The position numbers were made by a program, and so were the translations under genes. A DNA stretch of 64,000 nucleotides, taken from Mermis nigrescens (Eukaryota > Nematoda > Enoplea > Mermithida > Mermithidae). The notes below the pieces were generated by a model. That model saw nothing but the letters and a program-made list of their open reading frames with translations. It was not told where the DNA came from and ran no database searches. The stretch is taken from NCBI GenBank assembly GCA_036768485.1, contig JAVLUZ010000340.1:6535637-6599636 (forward strand), read 5' to 3'. This document shows positions 11,085 to 21,922 of this stretch, one piece after another; positions within the stretch are counted from its first letter, which is position 1, and each line of letters opens with the position of its first letter.

Positions 11085-11765
11085 AACGTTTCTCCCGGGG
11101 AGAAACGTTTCTCCCGGGATAAACGTTTCTCCGGGTGTGGTTACCTATGCTTATCATGGTTTCGCCGTTTCTCCCGTTTCTCCCAGGCTCCGGGTGTGGT
11201 TAACTATGCTTATCATGGTTTCGCCGTTTCTCCCGTTTCTCCCAGGCTCCAGGTGTGGTTACCTATGCTTATCATGGTTTCGCCGTTTCTCCCGTTTCTC
11301 CCAGGCTCCGGGTGTGGTTTCCTATGCTTATCATGGTTTCGCCGTTTCTCCCGTTTCTCCCAGTCTCCGGGTGTGGTTGCCTATACTTATCATGGTTTAG
11401 CCGTTTCTCCCGTTTCTCCCAGGCTCCCGGTGTGGTTACCTATGCTTATCATGGTTTCGCCGTTTACCCCGTTTCTCCCAGGCTCCGGGTGTGGTTACCT
11501 ATGCTTATCATGGTTCCGCCGTTTCTCCCGTTTCTCCCGGACTCCGGGTGGGGTTACCTATGCGTATCACGCTTTCGCCGTTTCTCCCGTTTCTCCCAGG
11601 CTCCGGGTGTGGTTACCTATGCTTATCACGGTTTCGCCGTTTCTCCCATTTCTCCCGGACTCCGGGTGTGCTTACCTATGCGTATCACGGTTTCGCCGTT
11701 TCTCCCGTTTCTCCCAAGCTCCGGGTGTTGTTACATATGGTTGTCATGGTCCAGGCTCCGTGTGT
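11085..11765. repeat. 60-bp tandem repeat, about ten units
   Basis: Units carry GTGTGGTTACCTATGC, TTATCATGGTTTCGCC and GTTTCTCCCGTTTCTCCC. The 60-bp length (20 codons) keeps all frames open, producing long apparent proteins of repeated YAYHGFAVSPVSP type. I regard these as spurious because the array is the body of a transposon. Confidence 0.9.
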
Positions 11766-11829
11766 GGTTACCATGCTGTTCTTTCTCCCGATCTTTTTCA
11801 TTAGTAGGATTTACGGGTTGGGCCGTATA

Positions 11830-11830
11830 C

Positions 11831-11873
<43 letters not shown>
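11830..11873. repeat. (GT)n microsatellite
   Basis: About 20 GT dinucleotides inside the right TIR of the 4381-11907 element. The left arm has only short interrupted tracts. Confidence 0.95.
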
Positions 11874-11876
<3 letters not shown>

Positions 11877-11916
11877 AAGTCCGGGTCCGTCTTTGTAGAA
11901 TTATGCCTTTCAAGCG

Positions 11917-12719
11917 TCCAAGCACTTTGAAGTTTCTTCTGCACTTTTAAAAGAATTTTTATAAAAAGCTGCTTTGGTGTATTGAAATTCCTTGAGGATG
12001 GTTTGCTTTCTACATGCGAATTCGTGGTTTTATCCCTCTGTTTTGATCTTTTATTAAATTTCAAAACTTTTAAGGAAACAGCAGCCATTTTTTACAAGTC
12101 AATAGCAAACTTCACGAAAACTACGTTTTGGGTAGACTAGTTACACTAAACGCTCGTTTTCTTAGAGAGATGGAAGTTGATTTTACTTTTAGTTTGCCGC
12201 AAATTTTAACAAATGTGCGAATTTGCTGCATTTGGTGCAAATCAATCAAATTTGTTGCAGTTTAAAGAAAAATTACAGTTGAGTGCTGAAAAGGTGTTTT
12301 TTCGACGTACCTCAACATCTTGAATCTCATAGGAGATTAAAATGAATTTGGTGCAGCACCAAATTCTGAGAACTCTACTCATAAAATAATTTTTCAGTTA
12401 TATTCGTACAATTTCTCGTTCTTTTTCTTTCCTTTATCATGTTCATTTCCTATTATCTGAAGATGGTTAGGTACATAAATAGACATCCGAAGAGCAGTAA
12501 ATATTGAATGAGTGATACGCATTACAGAAAATAAATCGTCTCAACCTTATACATGTAAGCATTTTTGAGAAAAAACGCAGATTTAAATGTGCATATGGCT
12601 GATTGTCACAAGCAAAAATGCATTTGGAGGATGATTGGGGGGGGGGCTTAATTCAGAGGCAAAAAAAAAGATTTTTCCGAGGAAATGACGCACCGTTCAA
12701 GCCAAAAAGTGGAGTAGTC
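11917..12719. other. unassigned sequence between two large elements
   Basis: AT-rich, with no supported gene and no element termini recognised. Confidence 0.4.
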
Positions 12720-12917
12720 TTCAGAAGACAAATGAAATTGGTCAGAAGGCGCGGGCCCGGTCATTGCGCGTTTGGGGGCCCTGTGCGTGGTACCTCTTTG
12801 GTACTTATTGGAAGCATTTGTACAGTGCATGTGGCGGGGCCCCCTGGGGGCCCCTTCGGAACCCTGGGGCCCTGTGCGGCCGCACACTCCGCACATGCCT
12901 AAGACCGGGCCTGAGAA
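12720..12917. other. GC-rich island abutting the polymerase element
   Basis: The base composition is sharply unlike the surroundings, with GGGCCC/GGGGCCCC palindromic runs (GGGGCCCCCTGGGGGCCCC near 12836-12854). Open frames cross it on both strands, as expected of high GC, and show no domain. It may be part of an unrelated repeat or a CpG-type regulatory island. Confidence 0.35.
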
Positions 12918-12925
12918 GGCGAAAT

Positions 12926-14533
12926 GGCTGAATCTGATCCTGGGGGGCACGCCGCCAGTTCTAACCAGAGCGACTCGAGCAAACAAATTAGCGACCCGAG
13001 CGCTCACTTAAGTAAACAAAAGTGCGCAATGAATTACGCTTGACTGACCTCGTCGGTCGACCAATTACGCGTCTGGTACTTACAGTAATGCGCCCGAAGT
13101 AGTAATGGCCGTCAGTCTGGGGTGCAACGCTGTAGGATAGCCTATGTTATAACATAGGCGATGACGTGAAAATCTGCACCTTGACGTCATCCCAGGGTGC
13201 AACGTTATAGATCACGGGAAAGGAGGGGTGTGTAAGGGGAGGGGGCTCCCACCGCGCTGCCTGTTATAGCATGGTCTGTCTTGCAGCGTTGTTCCTCAGG
13301 TTGCATGGTCGATCTAGGGGTGGTGTCAATAAATTATTTTGCTAAAAAATAGCATAAATACTAAATTTCAATCATTTTATCGATTTCCGTACTTTTCACC
13401 TTAAATTCCCTATTTTTCTATGCCATGATGCCCCCACGTGCATGTCTCGTTGTGACGTACTTGTGTTTTATTTACTGTTCGAAGAAAGCACGTACACAAC
13501 AAGTCACGAATAAATAAGTAATGTAAAACTAATTTTGATAAAAATTACAGTGAAAATGAACGAGGCAGCCATATAGATCAGCGAATACATTGGATATGCT
13601 AAACCACAGCAAATGTGATCTCATTCGCATGTTTGATAAAGAGAAATACGATATGACAAATTGTCGCAGGTTGAACATGAAAAAATTCGCAGTAATTTCA
13701 AGTGATTTTGAGGATTTTTGAGCATCTTATCCATAGATGCATGGCATAGCAGTTCTGGGGGTCAGCCTTCAGTCTCAAAAATAGGCATAAATTGACAGTC
13801 ATTGCAGCGAAAAATTTAATTTTTATCATTTCCCAGGAACTTTTCCATTTAGGCCAACTCCCGTGTATGTTTCGTCTGCTCTCATTTGCATGGGTCAGCA
13901 TACTACCGAAAACTTTGCCGTTTAAAAACAATTATTGATATTTTTTGTAAAGTAGTGAAAAATTTTTGTCAAGTTGTGAAATTTTTTTGTCAAGTTGTGA
14001 AAATTTTTTGTCAAGTTGTGAAATATTTTTGTCAAGTTGTGGAAATTTTTTGTCAAATTGTGAAAATTTTTTGTCAAGTTGTGGAAATTTTTTGTCAAGT
14101 TGTGAAATATTTTATATGCTTAAGCATAGTACTTTTGTCAAGTTGTGAAAATTTTTTGTCAAGTTGTGAAAATTTTTTGTCACGTTGTTAAAATTTTTTG
14201 TCAAGTTGTGAAAATTTTTTGTCAAGTTGTGAAAATTTTTTTGTCAAGTTGTGGAAATTTTTTGTCAACTTGTGAAATATTTTTGTAAAATTTTTATATT
14301 TTGCTGAAAGTATGCAGTTTTACGAATTTTTTTGCTAAAATAATAGGAATTCATCAGTAAGACAAAAAAAAGAGAAAATATAGATGAAAAATATGAGTTT
14401 TAAGCACTCAATTCTGTTGTTTCAGCTTGATCGAAAGCTGTTTACACCTTAAAAAATTAAAATTGCTTCAATTCTGCATCATGAATGCAGGTTTACTGTA
14501 TCCATGACCCCAGCTGGCACGACGTGAACGTAT
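12926..14533. repeat. left TIR of the polymerase element
   Basis: From GGCTGAATCTGATCCTGG through the palindrome CCTATGTTATAACATAGG (13141-13158), a C/G-rich block, a tandem array of CAAGTTGTGAAAATTTTTTGT units (13965-14290), to GACCCCAGCTGGCACGACG. It matches 24117-26428 in inverse orientation. Confidence 0.9.
13960..14290. repeat. ~20-bp tandem repeat in left TIR
   Basis: About 15 units of TTGTCAAGTTGTGAAAATTT, broken once by TATGCTTAAGCATAGTAC. The inverted counterpart at 24370-24765 has a similar number of units and the same break, so the array existed before, or is kept homogeneous between, the two arms. Confidence 0.9.
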
Positions 14534-14670
14534 TAAGCTCGCGAAATTATTGACCGCACATTTCAAATAAAATTCGCTTAACTCACCGAAAAATTCCTAT
14601 AACTGCAAACAATTTATCATAAAGTATTAATTTGTATGTTTTTCTATCCTTTCTTTTAGGGGCTAGGCAC

Positions 14671-14863
14671 CATAAGGTCGAAAATTGCCTTAAAAATGAT
14701 GGTATGGCGAAAAAACACCATTTTTCAACGTTTCTCATCGAGCACTATTCGTTGGCATCAAAAAATTACGAAATAAACAAAAAAAAATTACAAATTGAAT
14801 CCTGGAAGGTATTTCGGTTTCTCGGAGGGGGTTGCATACCCCCAACCCCCACGCGTAGGTGTG
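14671..14863. mobile_element. CATAGGTGGGCAGCA-family MITE, shortened
   Basis: A 193-bp plus-orientation copy ending CGCGTAGGTGTG, with flanks CTAGGCAC (14663-14670) and CTAGGCAG (14864-14871). About 50 bp after the first four bases is deleted relative to full copies. It lies between the left TIR and the polymerase promoter. Confidence 0.75.
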
Positions 14864-15033
14864 CTAGGCAGCCAAAACATGACTTAGTATCAGGATGAGT
14901 CATCGTCGAAGCACTACAAGAAATTTCAGTATGTTACGTCATATTCTGCAATTTGCGCGCAATGATGACTCATCACAAACTCGTTCCGGAACGGGTTTGC
15001 AAGTTGTTACGGAACGGCTTACAGAGCACTCTG

Positions 15034-15070
15034 ACTATAAATAGGCCAAGCAGAGCTAGCGAGCTCATTC
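15034..15070 (+). promoter_or_regulatory. TATA-box promoter of the PolB gene
   Basis: CTATAAATAGGCC (TATA core at 15036-15043) lies 47 bases upstream of the ATG at 15083. A TCATTCTTC about 25 bases further on is a plausible initiator. Spacing fits a canonical RNA polymerase II promoter with a very short 5' leader. Confidence 0.6.
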
Positions 15071-15082
15071 TTCTCAAGAACT

Positions 15083-15932
15083 ATGGCGGCGCATTTCGAA
15101 CTTCCAGCTTTCAACACTCTATTGGCGGTGGTCGAGTCGAAGATTTGGGTCGGAAACGAGCGACTCATTGGCGTCATATTACGAAAAATTTTGGAGTATG
15201 GACGAATAGGCGTTCGGAACGCGATAACGGCTCAATTTTGGGCAACTATTGTTGAAGACGGGTTGTCACAGGAATTACGAGAGCCGGTTATTAATCGTCA
15301 AACGCTTCAAAAGCTGGTCGATAGCCGATTATGGGTCGGCGAAGAAAAGATCGTTTCGTTTATTTTTCAAGAATTCATTAAATTATCAAAGGCCGACAGA
15401 ACCAATTTCGGATCGCCCGATTTCTGGGACGTTATTTTCGGCGAAGAGGAAGGAGCGCAAGTCGGCTGGGGGCGAGAGGCGAGTGATTATTACGTTGTTG
15501 GCGAAATGTTTAGGACGAGAGAGAAGCGGTTCAACTCTGAGGCCCGGGGCTACAACCTACGTTTCCTACGCGTGGAGGAGCTCCGTGGTTTTGGCGGATT
15601 CCTCCAGTCCGTTTTAGACAGCGCGTTGGAAAGGATTTTAGACGGTTGTAGTCCCGACGATTTGGTCGGAGTCGAGCTAATTCACCCGAGTCTGGACCGA
15701 TATGTAATAATTCCTTTCGTCCCCAGACAATTTATGAACGCTGATCGGATCTTAAGCATCGTAGAACGAGTTAATCAGTCAATGAAGGATTTTTCATTCG
15801 ATGAGGTAATAAGTTTGAACGTTATAATCGTTAACGCTCCGATGGGTGGCCGCGGAACAGAGCGTAAGAAAATTTCGAAAACGAGAATCGTAAATTGGGA
15901 CACTTGGTTTCAAAGGCATTGTGGGAATGGGG
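15083..15932 (+). pseudogene. PolB gene, N-terminal region
   Basis: The open frame starts at the first ATG after a TATA box, in a favourable context (AACTATGGCGG). It runs about 283 codons before the reading frame shifts at a run of five G (15929-15933); the downstream frame continues the family-B polymerase. No enzymatic motif is recognised in this N-terminal part. It includes a WDTWFQRH stretch that, from memory, precedes the conserved CLARAI segment in related arthropod polymerases. It might correspond to the N-terminal extension of Polinton polymerases, which can include the priming region, but I cannot show that. GC content and codon use are higher than in neighbouring DNA. Confidence 0.65.
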
Positions 15933-17670
15933 GTGTTTTATCCAAATCCAAAACACTGATAAATTATGTCTAGCTAGGGCTATAATCACGGGAAAAGCTA
16001 AATTAGACAAAGACCCCAGATGGGAGGCTATAAGAAAGGGAGACAAAAATCGTTACACGTTAAAGAAACGTTTGGCCGAAAATTTAATGGTCGCAGCGGG
16101 TCTAGGGGAACATAGGGCACTCTGCGGGATCGAGGAAGTCCGTAAAATCCAGACCATTTTATCACCCACGTATCAATTAAAAGTTTATTTTCGAGATTTC
16201 AACGATTCGCTAATTTTCTCAGGCCCCACGGTCGAAAAAATTATACATTTGTACCATCATCATAATCATTTTGATTTAATTACCCGAGTCCCCGCATTTT
16301 TTGGTTCTGTATATTATTGTGAAAGCTGTGACCGTATGATTATTCTGAGCGACACGAATGTAATAAGGGCGAATGTAGATGTTGTGATTCGTCTCCGGAA
16401 TGTACATTTGTAAATTGGCAATTATGTAACGAATGTAATCGATGGTTCGTGAGCGAATCATGTTTTGATAAGCATAAAGTAGGAAAACCGTCAAAAACAA
16501 ACGATCATGCTCGTCTTTCACTCTGTCAGACTCTAAACGTTGTAAATCTTGTAATCAATTATTAAGCAGCAAATACGGTAAAAATCATAAATGTAATCAG
16601 TTTTTCTGTAAAACGTGTAACTGTAATGTAGATCGAGACAATCATCAATGTTATATGAAACCTATTGACAAGAATTCCGAACCTAAACGGAAACTTTTCT
16701 TTATATTTTTTGATTTTGAAACTCGCCAGGATGTAGAAATTGGGGAAAACAAGTACGGAAAAATTTTCAAGCACGAACCAAATTGTTGTATAGCTCATCG
16801 CGTTTGTGAAAAATGTATAGATTCAGATTTTTGTCAGAACTGTGGCAAATATACGTTTTAGAAAATTTTTGTAAATGCTTATTTAGCGAGCAGCATCGGG
16901 GCGCCACAGTTTTAGCCCATAACGCTCGCGGTTTCGATTCACAATTTTTACTCGAATATTTACACGAAAATTGTACAGTTTTACCCAAAATCGTAACGCG
17001 CGGCCTTGAAGTCATAATGTTGGAAGTGGGCGGTGTTCGAGTTATCGATTCGTTAAATTTCCTACCCATGCCCCTTTCTTCTCTTCCAAAAACTTTCGGG
17101 ATTCCAGAGCTGAAGAAGGGGTACTTCCCACATCTTTTCAACAGAAAAAACAATCAAAATTATATCGGCCCCCTACCTGATTCCGAACACTACTCACCCA
17201 ACACTATGAAAGACGAGGCGCGCGACGAATTTTTTAAATGGTACGAAACTGAAAAAGCGAAAAACGAACCCTTCGATTTACAAAAAGAGCTTGTAGAATA
17301 CTGTAATTCCGATGTAGATATTTTACGGCGTTGTTGTTTAAAGTTTCGTCAAATTTTCATTGACGAAACGGGCGTAGATGCTTTTCTTGTCAGTTTAACA
17401 ATAGCATCGTCCTGTAATCACGTTTTTCGTAAAAATTTCCTCAAACCAGAACGTATTGGCATTGTTCCAGCTCACGGGTACCGGTCTCAAGAAAATCAAT
17501 CAATTATAGCATTAAAATGGTTAAAATGGCTTTCGGAAACTCAAAACATTCGTATTAGACATAAATTAAACGGGGGCGAGGTAAAGCTTGGGCGGTTTAA
17601 AGTCGACGGGATCTCGGGAAACACAATCTACGAATTCAACGGTTGTTACTATCACGGGTGTACAAAATGT
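15933..17670 (+). pseudogene. PolB gene, zinc-finger and 3'-5' exonuclease region (frameshifted)
   Basis: In order this part has a conserved CLARAIITGKA segment (about 15970), a cysteine-rich region with several CxxC pairs (16310-16650), exonuclease motif I (FDFET, about 16708), motif II (NARGFDSQFLL, about 16921) and motif III (YCNSDVDIL, about 17300), then an EFNGCYYHGC segment at the end. Frame changes occur near 16350 and 16520 and at 16858, where a stop also appears, so no full-length protein can be made. These motifs define the proofreading domain of protein-primed family-B polymerases (DNA_pol_B_2), as in Polintons, linear plasmids and adenoviruses. The coding sequence is cut after codon TGT at 17670 by the 4.25-kb element. 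Confidence 0.85.
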
Positions 17671-19213
17671 AATATCAGCGACTGCAGATAAGGGTCGACC
17701 GACTCGGGCCGATCGATGGTCACCGATTTCGCTCAAATTTTCACCGAAGGTAGCACTCAGTTGGTAATGAAAAAATGTAAAGGGAATTTTTATAATATCG
17801 CGCGCTTCGTGAGATATAGCGCCGTTTATACCTACAGTATGCCCAAAATCCGACTATTGACTGCTCGAACATTTTTTAAAATATCTTCTGCATTACTCTA
17901 CATTTTTTTCAAAAATTTTTTTGTTCAACGTATAAATGAATAACCTATGCAATAAACGTAAAATTTTGTACGTGCGTTGCGAATATAGGCTACAGTATGC
18001 CAAAAACTACAAATTTTTGATGTGTGACTTTGACGCAGAATATCAGAAGGATCGGACTCGATATTAAATATTTCACGTATATCATTAGAAAGAACTTTTC
18101 TTCGTCTATAAGTTAGCAAACGAGCAAACTTGCCCGGATTTTGGTTAGAGAACTAGAGATTGTCATTCAAAGGTATGTCGCTACGTGTTTTGCGCATTCT
18201 AATTATATAAGGAGCATATGTAGGTAGGATGTATACATACTTGTCTACTTCACTCTCTCCATACGTGGGCGTGGGGGTTTTGGGCGTATGCACCACACGT
18301 GGGCGTGGTGTCAGGGGGCCTGGACCCCTCCAGAATGTGGCGGATCAAAATATGATACATTGGCAGGATCTAGTGCGCTGCCTCAAACAAGTAGTCCTAA
18401 AGTAAACAAAATGCTGGTTTCAGGGCAGAACCGTAGTTTTCAAGATGCGCTCGAAAAGTTGATAGGAATGAAGCCTTGCATCGACCGTATCTACTCTCCA
18501 ATGATCGAGTTGCAGAAGATTAAGCCATGTACAGATGAAGTTGGTAGGTCATGGTCACACATTGACAGCAAAAAAATTCTGGGGGAGTCTGGATGAAGTC
18601 AAATGCCAAAAAGATCAAAAGTAATAATTCTGGTTTTTTAATTTTATTTTTCATATTTTAATTTAGGTGCGTTTTGCAAAGCATTTTTACCGCATGGAAG
18701 CACATATAACCAGTACAGGTCAAAACAGACATGTACACATCAGTTCTGGGGGGTTGATACCATAAAAGACAATGTAACCGCGAAAAATTTGTAAAATTTG
18801 GGCTAATGACCACTGAAATTAAAGTTTTCTCCAAAAGCACCTTGAATTAACTATAAACTGTAAACACTTTTACAGTATCTTAGTTTTTGTTAGTTTTTGG
18901 CCCAAATACTGATTTCTTGACTCCCATCCCAGACCGACCCAGCTGACTCCTACATTAGCCATGTTCAGCACCTGTGGTTACAAGAACATTAGGTACACGG
19001 GTACCTAAATTAAATAATTATTCTTAGCTATGATCAATTTTTGGTCTAAAATATTTTATGTCTTCCTTGCTGTTAGAAAAATTCATAATGCATACTGAAG
19101 TTTTCACCTATACCATCTAACAAATTGTTATCCAGCATTTCTCATTTTATTTTACTAAAAAGTCGTCTAATAATCGAGTTGTTCAGTTTTTTTAGTTTAT
19201 ACTCGTATGTATC

Positions 19214-19862
19214 CAGGCGTGGATTCAGGTGGGCGAGGGGTGGAAGGCTATCGCCCCCAGAACCCTTTAGAAATTTTTTGAGCAGCGGATATACATTGGA
19301 AAGCGCTTGAAATTGAGCTGAGAACGCAAAAACGTCAAAAATTTCGACGCTTTGCACCGAATTTACTGTTTTTCTACGTGTCTTGTCTTTTAGCCTGCTT
19401 AAAACCGCTCAAATTTGAGCTTGACTTCCAGAATATGTCAAAAATTTTTGGGCGCTCCGCGACGGATTTGTTTTTCTGTTACTTGTCTTCTAGCCCGCCC
19501 AAACCACTAAAATTCGAGCTTGACTTTCAGAATATGTCAAAGAGTTATGTATATATAACTTTTTCTGCAAAGCACAAAGTAAAAAAGTCAGGAGATTAGG
19601 AATTACTCATGAATTGAGTTTTGAGAAATCGGTTGTGCAGACAAGTTAAATGATAAATTTTCTGCATTTCAATATTGAATAGAATGAAAAATTTATTAAA
19701 ATTTTATTTTGAAACCTTTTCTTCACCATCTTATAGAGCTCATTAAGATATGCTCAAAACTGCCTTTGTTTTCGCATATCTCCTAATTGTTCTCGAGATA
19801 TTTGTCTTCAAATTTTCGTATTGCGCCCCCCCCCAAATTTTTTTCTCCGGAATCCGCTAGTG
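19214..19862. mobile_element. hAT-like non-autonomous element
   Basis: A 649-bp element with ends CAGGCGTGGATTCAGG and GGAATCCGCTAGTG and a perfect 8-bp duplication, TATGTATC (19206-19213, 19863-19870). The interior contains two direct copies of an approximately 110-bp block (GAGCTTGACTTCCAGAATATG near 19420 and 19516). Confidence 0.85.
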
Positions 19863-20079
19863 TATGTATCAAACCCCTTTATAACTTCTGTTCCACATGT
19901 TTTTTATTGTAGCTTACCTCATGTTAATATTTTTTAGCTTCCACAGTTGATCGAAAACGGCCGAAAAAGATATTACTATCGGTCAAAGACAAGTGACTTT
20001 TATCGTTTCGATTTGTTCTGCCGACAGATTTACGTCTTAGAGAATTTTGCATACCTGCAACCAGACATGATCTTGGGGA

Positions 20080-20990
20080 CTTTGGTGGGTTTTCATACCC
20101 CCAGTGTGGGCTTCATTCATGCAATAGGCAGCAAGAAGACTCTAGGGGTCTCGATGGGATAAAATTGTCAAAAAGTATCAAAAATAGCAATTCTAGGGGT
20201 CAAGCGGCAATTATCGATTTCTGGCTGGGGTCCGCCACATTCTCGGGGGGGAGGCGGTTTAGCCAGACCCCCTGACTCCCCCACGCCCACAACAGAAATA
20301 TTTCCCCCTTAAATCCGCGATTTTCCGCAAAAATTGAAGTTTTGATTTAAGCTAATTTAACGATCTTTCATGCCAAAAGTTACAATTTTCCGGCGCTTCG
20401 AGCCAAATAGTCATTTTTCATTATTTTGTATTAAATTTCATTAATTTTTTTTGTTTTTATAATTTTTTAGTTTTCATCTTCTACAAAGAAAGCGCATCGT
20501 CGGAATGCTACGTATAAAACGATGTTTTCAACACCTATTGATCGATTTTGCTCATAAAGACAAATTAGAAAAAAAATTTTGGTTTCCCCCAGAATTCTCA
20601 TGCTGTGCATGTACGATACACTAGGTACTCGTCCTTAAAATCAAATTTGTGGCTTTGATATTATCGTAGTTGTAGTATGCTAAATTCTCGGCTCACCAGA
20701 TAGATGTACATATGTAGGCAGCAAGAAAATTCTGGGGATGTACTTGGGTAAAATTGCCAAAAATAATCCAAAAAAAGTTGCTATAAAATTGGATTCTAGG
20801 GGTCGTTCAGTAACTGCAGGGTGTTTCAAGTTCTCGGGAGTGTGCATAACAGACATCAGCAAGAAAACTCTGGGGGTCCGGTTGGGGTCCAAACTCCAAA
20901 GCCCAAAAAGTGTCAAAACCAGCAATTCTGCCAGCTTCTTGTGACAATTATCGATTTTTGATGGCGGGAATCCGCCACATTCTGGGAGGT
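20080..20990. repeat. dispersed C/G-homopolymer repeat family (AATTCTGGGGGTC type)
   Basis: Repeated phrases include GCAGCAAGAAAACTCTGGGG, GGTCCGCCACATTCT and CAATTATCGATTT, at about 20110-20240 and 20700-20960. Related blocks lie at 18300-18610 and 32330-32690. Boundaries are not resolved and there is no gene. Confidence 0.5.
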
Positions 20991-21005
20991 CCAGATCCCC
21001 CTGAC

Positions 21006-21274
21006 CATAGGTGGGCAGCACCGAAATTCTGGAAGGGTGAAAAAATTTCTGGGGGGGGGGTAAAAAAAATTTCAAAGGTCAAAAAATGGTCTTAAAAGTG
21101 GTCGTATGGCGAAAAAAAGACCATTTTTCGACGTTTCTCATCAAGCACTATCCAATGGCATCAAAAAATTGCTAAAAAGACAAAAAAAATTTCTGGGGGG
21201 ATATTTCGATTTCTGGGGGGGTATTTCAACTTCTGGGAGGGTGCATACCCCCCAAACCCCCACGCCCATGTGTG
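21006..21274. mobile_element. CATAGGTGGGCAGCA-family MITE in right TIR of the 4.25-kb element
   Basis: 269 bp, from CATAGGTGGGCAGCACC to CACGCCCATGTGTG, with duplication CCCCTGAC at 20998-21005 and 21275-21282. The opposite arm near 18318-18325 shows the site without the MITE. Confidence 0.9.
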
Positions 21275-21922
21275 CCCCTGACGCCACGCCCACGTGTGGT
21301 GCATACGCCCTAAACCCCCACGCCCACGTATGGAGAGAGTGAAGTAGACAAGTATGTATATATCCTACCTACATATGCTCTTTATATAATTAGGATGCGC
21401 AAAACACGCAGCGACATACCTTTGAATGACAATCTCTAGTTCTCTAACCGAAATCCGGGCAAGTTTGCCCGTTTGCTAACTTATAGACGAAGAGAAGTTC
21501 TTTTTAATGGTATACGTGAAATATTCAATATCGAGTCCGATCCTTCCGATATTCTGCGTCAAAGTCACATATCAAAAATTTGTACTTTTTGGCATACTGT
21601 AGCCTATATTCGCAACGTACGTAGAAAATTTTACGTTTATTGCATAGGTTATCTATTTATACGTTAAACGAAAAAAAAATTTTGAAAAAATGTTGAGTAT
21701 TGCAGAAGATATTTTAAAAAAGGTTCGAGCAGTCAATTGTCGGATTTTGGGCATACTGTAGGTATAAACGGCGCTATATCTCACGAAGCGCGCGATATTA
21801 TGAAAATTCCCTTTACATTTTTTCATTATCAACTGAGTGCTACCTTCGGTGCAAATTTGAGCGAAATCGGTGACTATCGATCGGCCCGAGTCGGTCGACC
21901 CTTATCTGCAGTCGCTGATATT

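Larger units (their letters stand above)
9598..11824. mobile_element. 2.2-kb TIR element built on a 60-bp tandem repeat
   Basis: The ends are GGGCCAACCCGTAAATCC and its near-inverse GGATTTACGGGTTGGGCC. A perfect 8-bp duplication, GTATACTT, lies at 9590-9597 and 11825-11832. The body consists of a short left segment rich in AAACGTTTCTCCC, a nested 1.4-kb hAT-like element, and about ten copies of a 60-bp unit. No transposase is seen. The superfamily is unassigned. Confidence 0.85.
4381..11907. mobile_element. Merlin/Mutator-like TIR element with 9-bp target duplication
   Basis: The termini are GGCATAATTCTACAAAG and its exact inverse. A perfect 9-bp duplication, TTTCAAGCG, lies at 4372-4380 and 908-916 of the 11-kb block (11908-11916). 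TIR arms are about 355 bp: the left is 4381-4735, and the right is 9121-11907 once two insertions are removed. GG termini and a 9-bp duplication fit Merlin (8-9 bp known for that superfamily) or Mutator. The transposase fragment at 4866-5162 is of the ISXO2/Merlin type and favours Merlin. The interior is mostly tandemly duplicated AT-rich sequence, with no complete gene, so this copy is non-autonomous. Confidence 0.75.
9121..11907. repeat. right terminal inverted repeat of the 4381-11907 element, interrupted
   Basis: It mirrors 4381-4735 when the 160-bp hAT MITE (9137-9296, plus one 8-bp duplication) and the 2,227-bp element (9598-11824, plus one 8-bp duplication) are removed. The (GT)n run at 11833-11873 is an expansion of the GTGTGTG tract of the left arm. 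Confidence 0.8.
17671..21922. mobile_element. 4.25-kb TIR element inserted in the PolB gene
   Basis: The ends are AATATCAGCGACTGCAGATA and its inverse. Inverted arms of about 675 bp run 17671-18345 and 20968-21922; the right arm contains a 269-bp MITE plus its duplication. The polymerase reading resumes just beyond 21922. The duplication is at most 2 bp (GT on both sides) and was not proven. The interior (18346-20967) holds a 649-bp hAT-like element and diverged CAGCAAGAAAATTCTGGGG repeats; no transposase is seen. Confidence 0.8.

Noticed and set aside
10941..11898. Long frames (up to 287 codons) with YHGFAVSPVSP repeats
   Set aside because: All three forward frames are open because the unit is 60 bp. 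The array is the body of a transposon with a perfect 8-bp duplication, so a protein-coding role is unlikely.
12603..13007. Overlapping frames of 99 and 119 codons on opposite strands
   Set aside because: They are an effect of the GC-rich island and cross the element boundary; no domain or codon signal is visible.
13886..14191. Frame with repeated FCQVVKIF peptides
   Set aside because: It is a translation of the 20-bp tandem repeat in the TIR; the same array reads similarly in inverse on the other arm.
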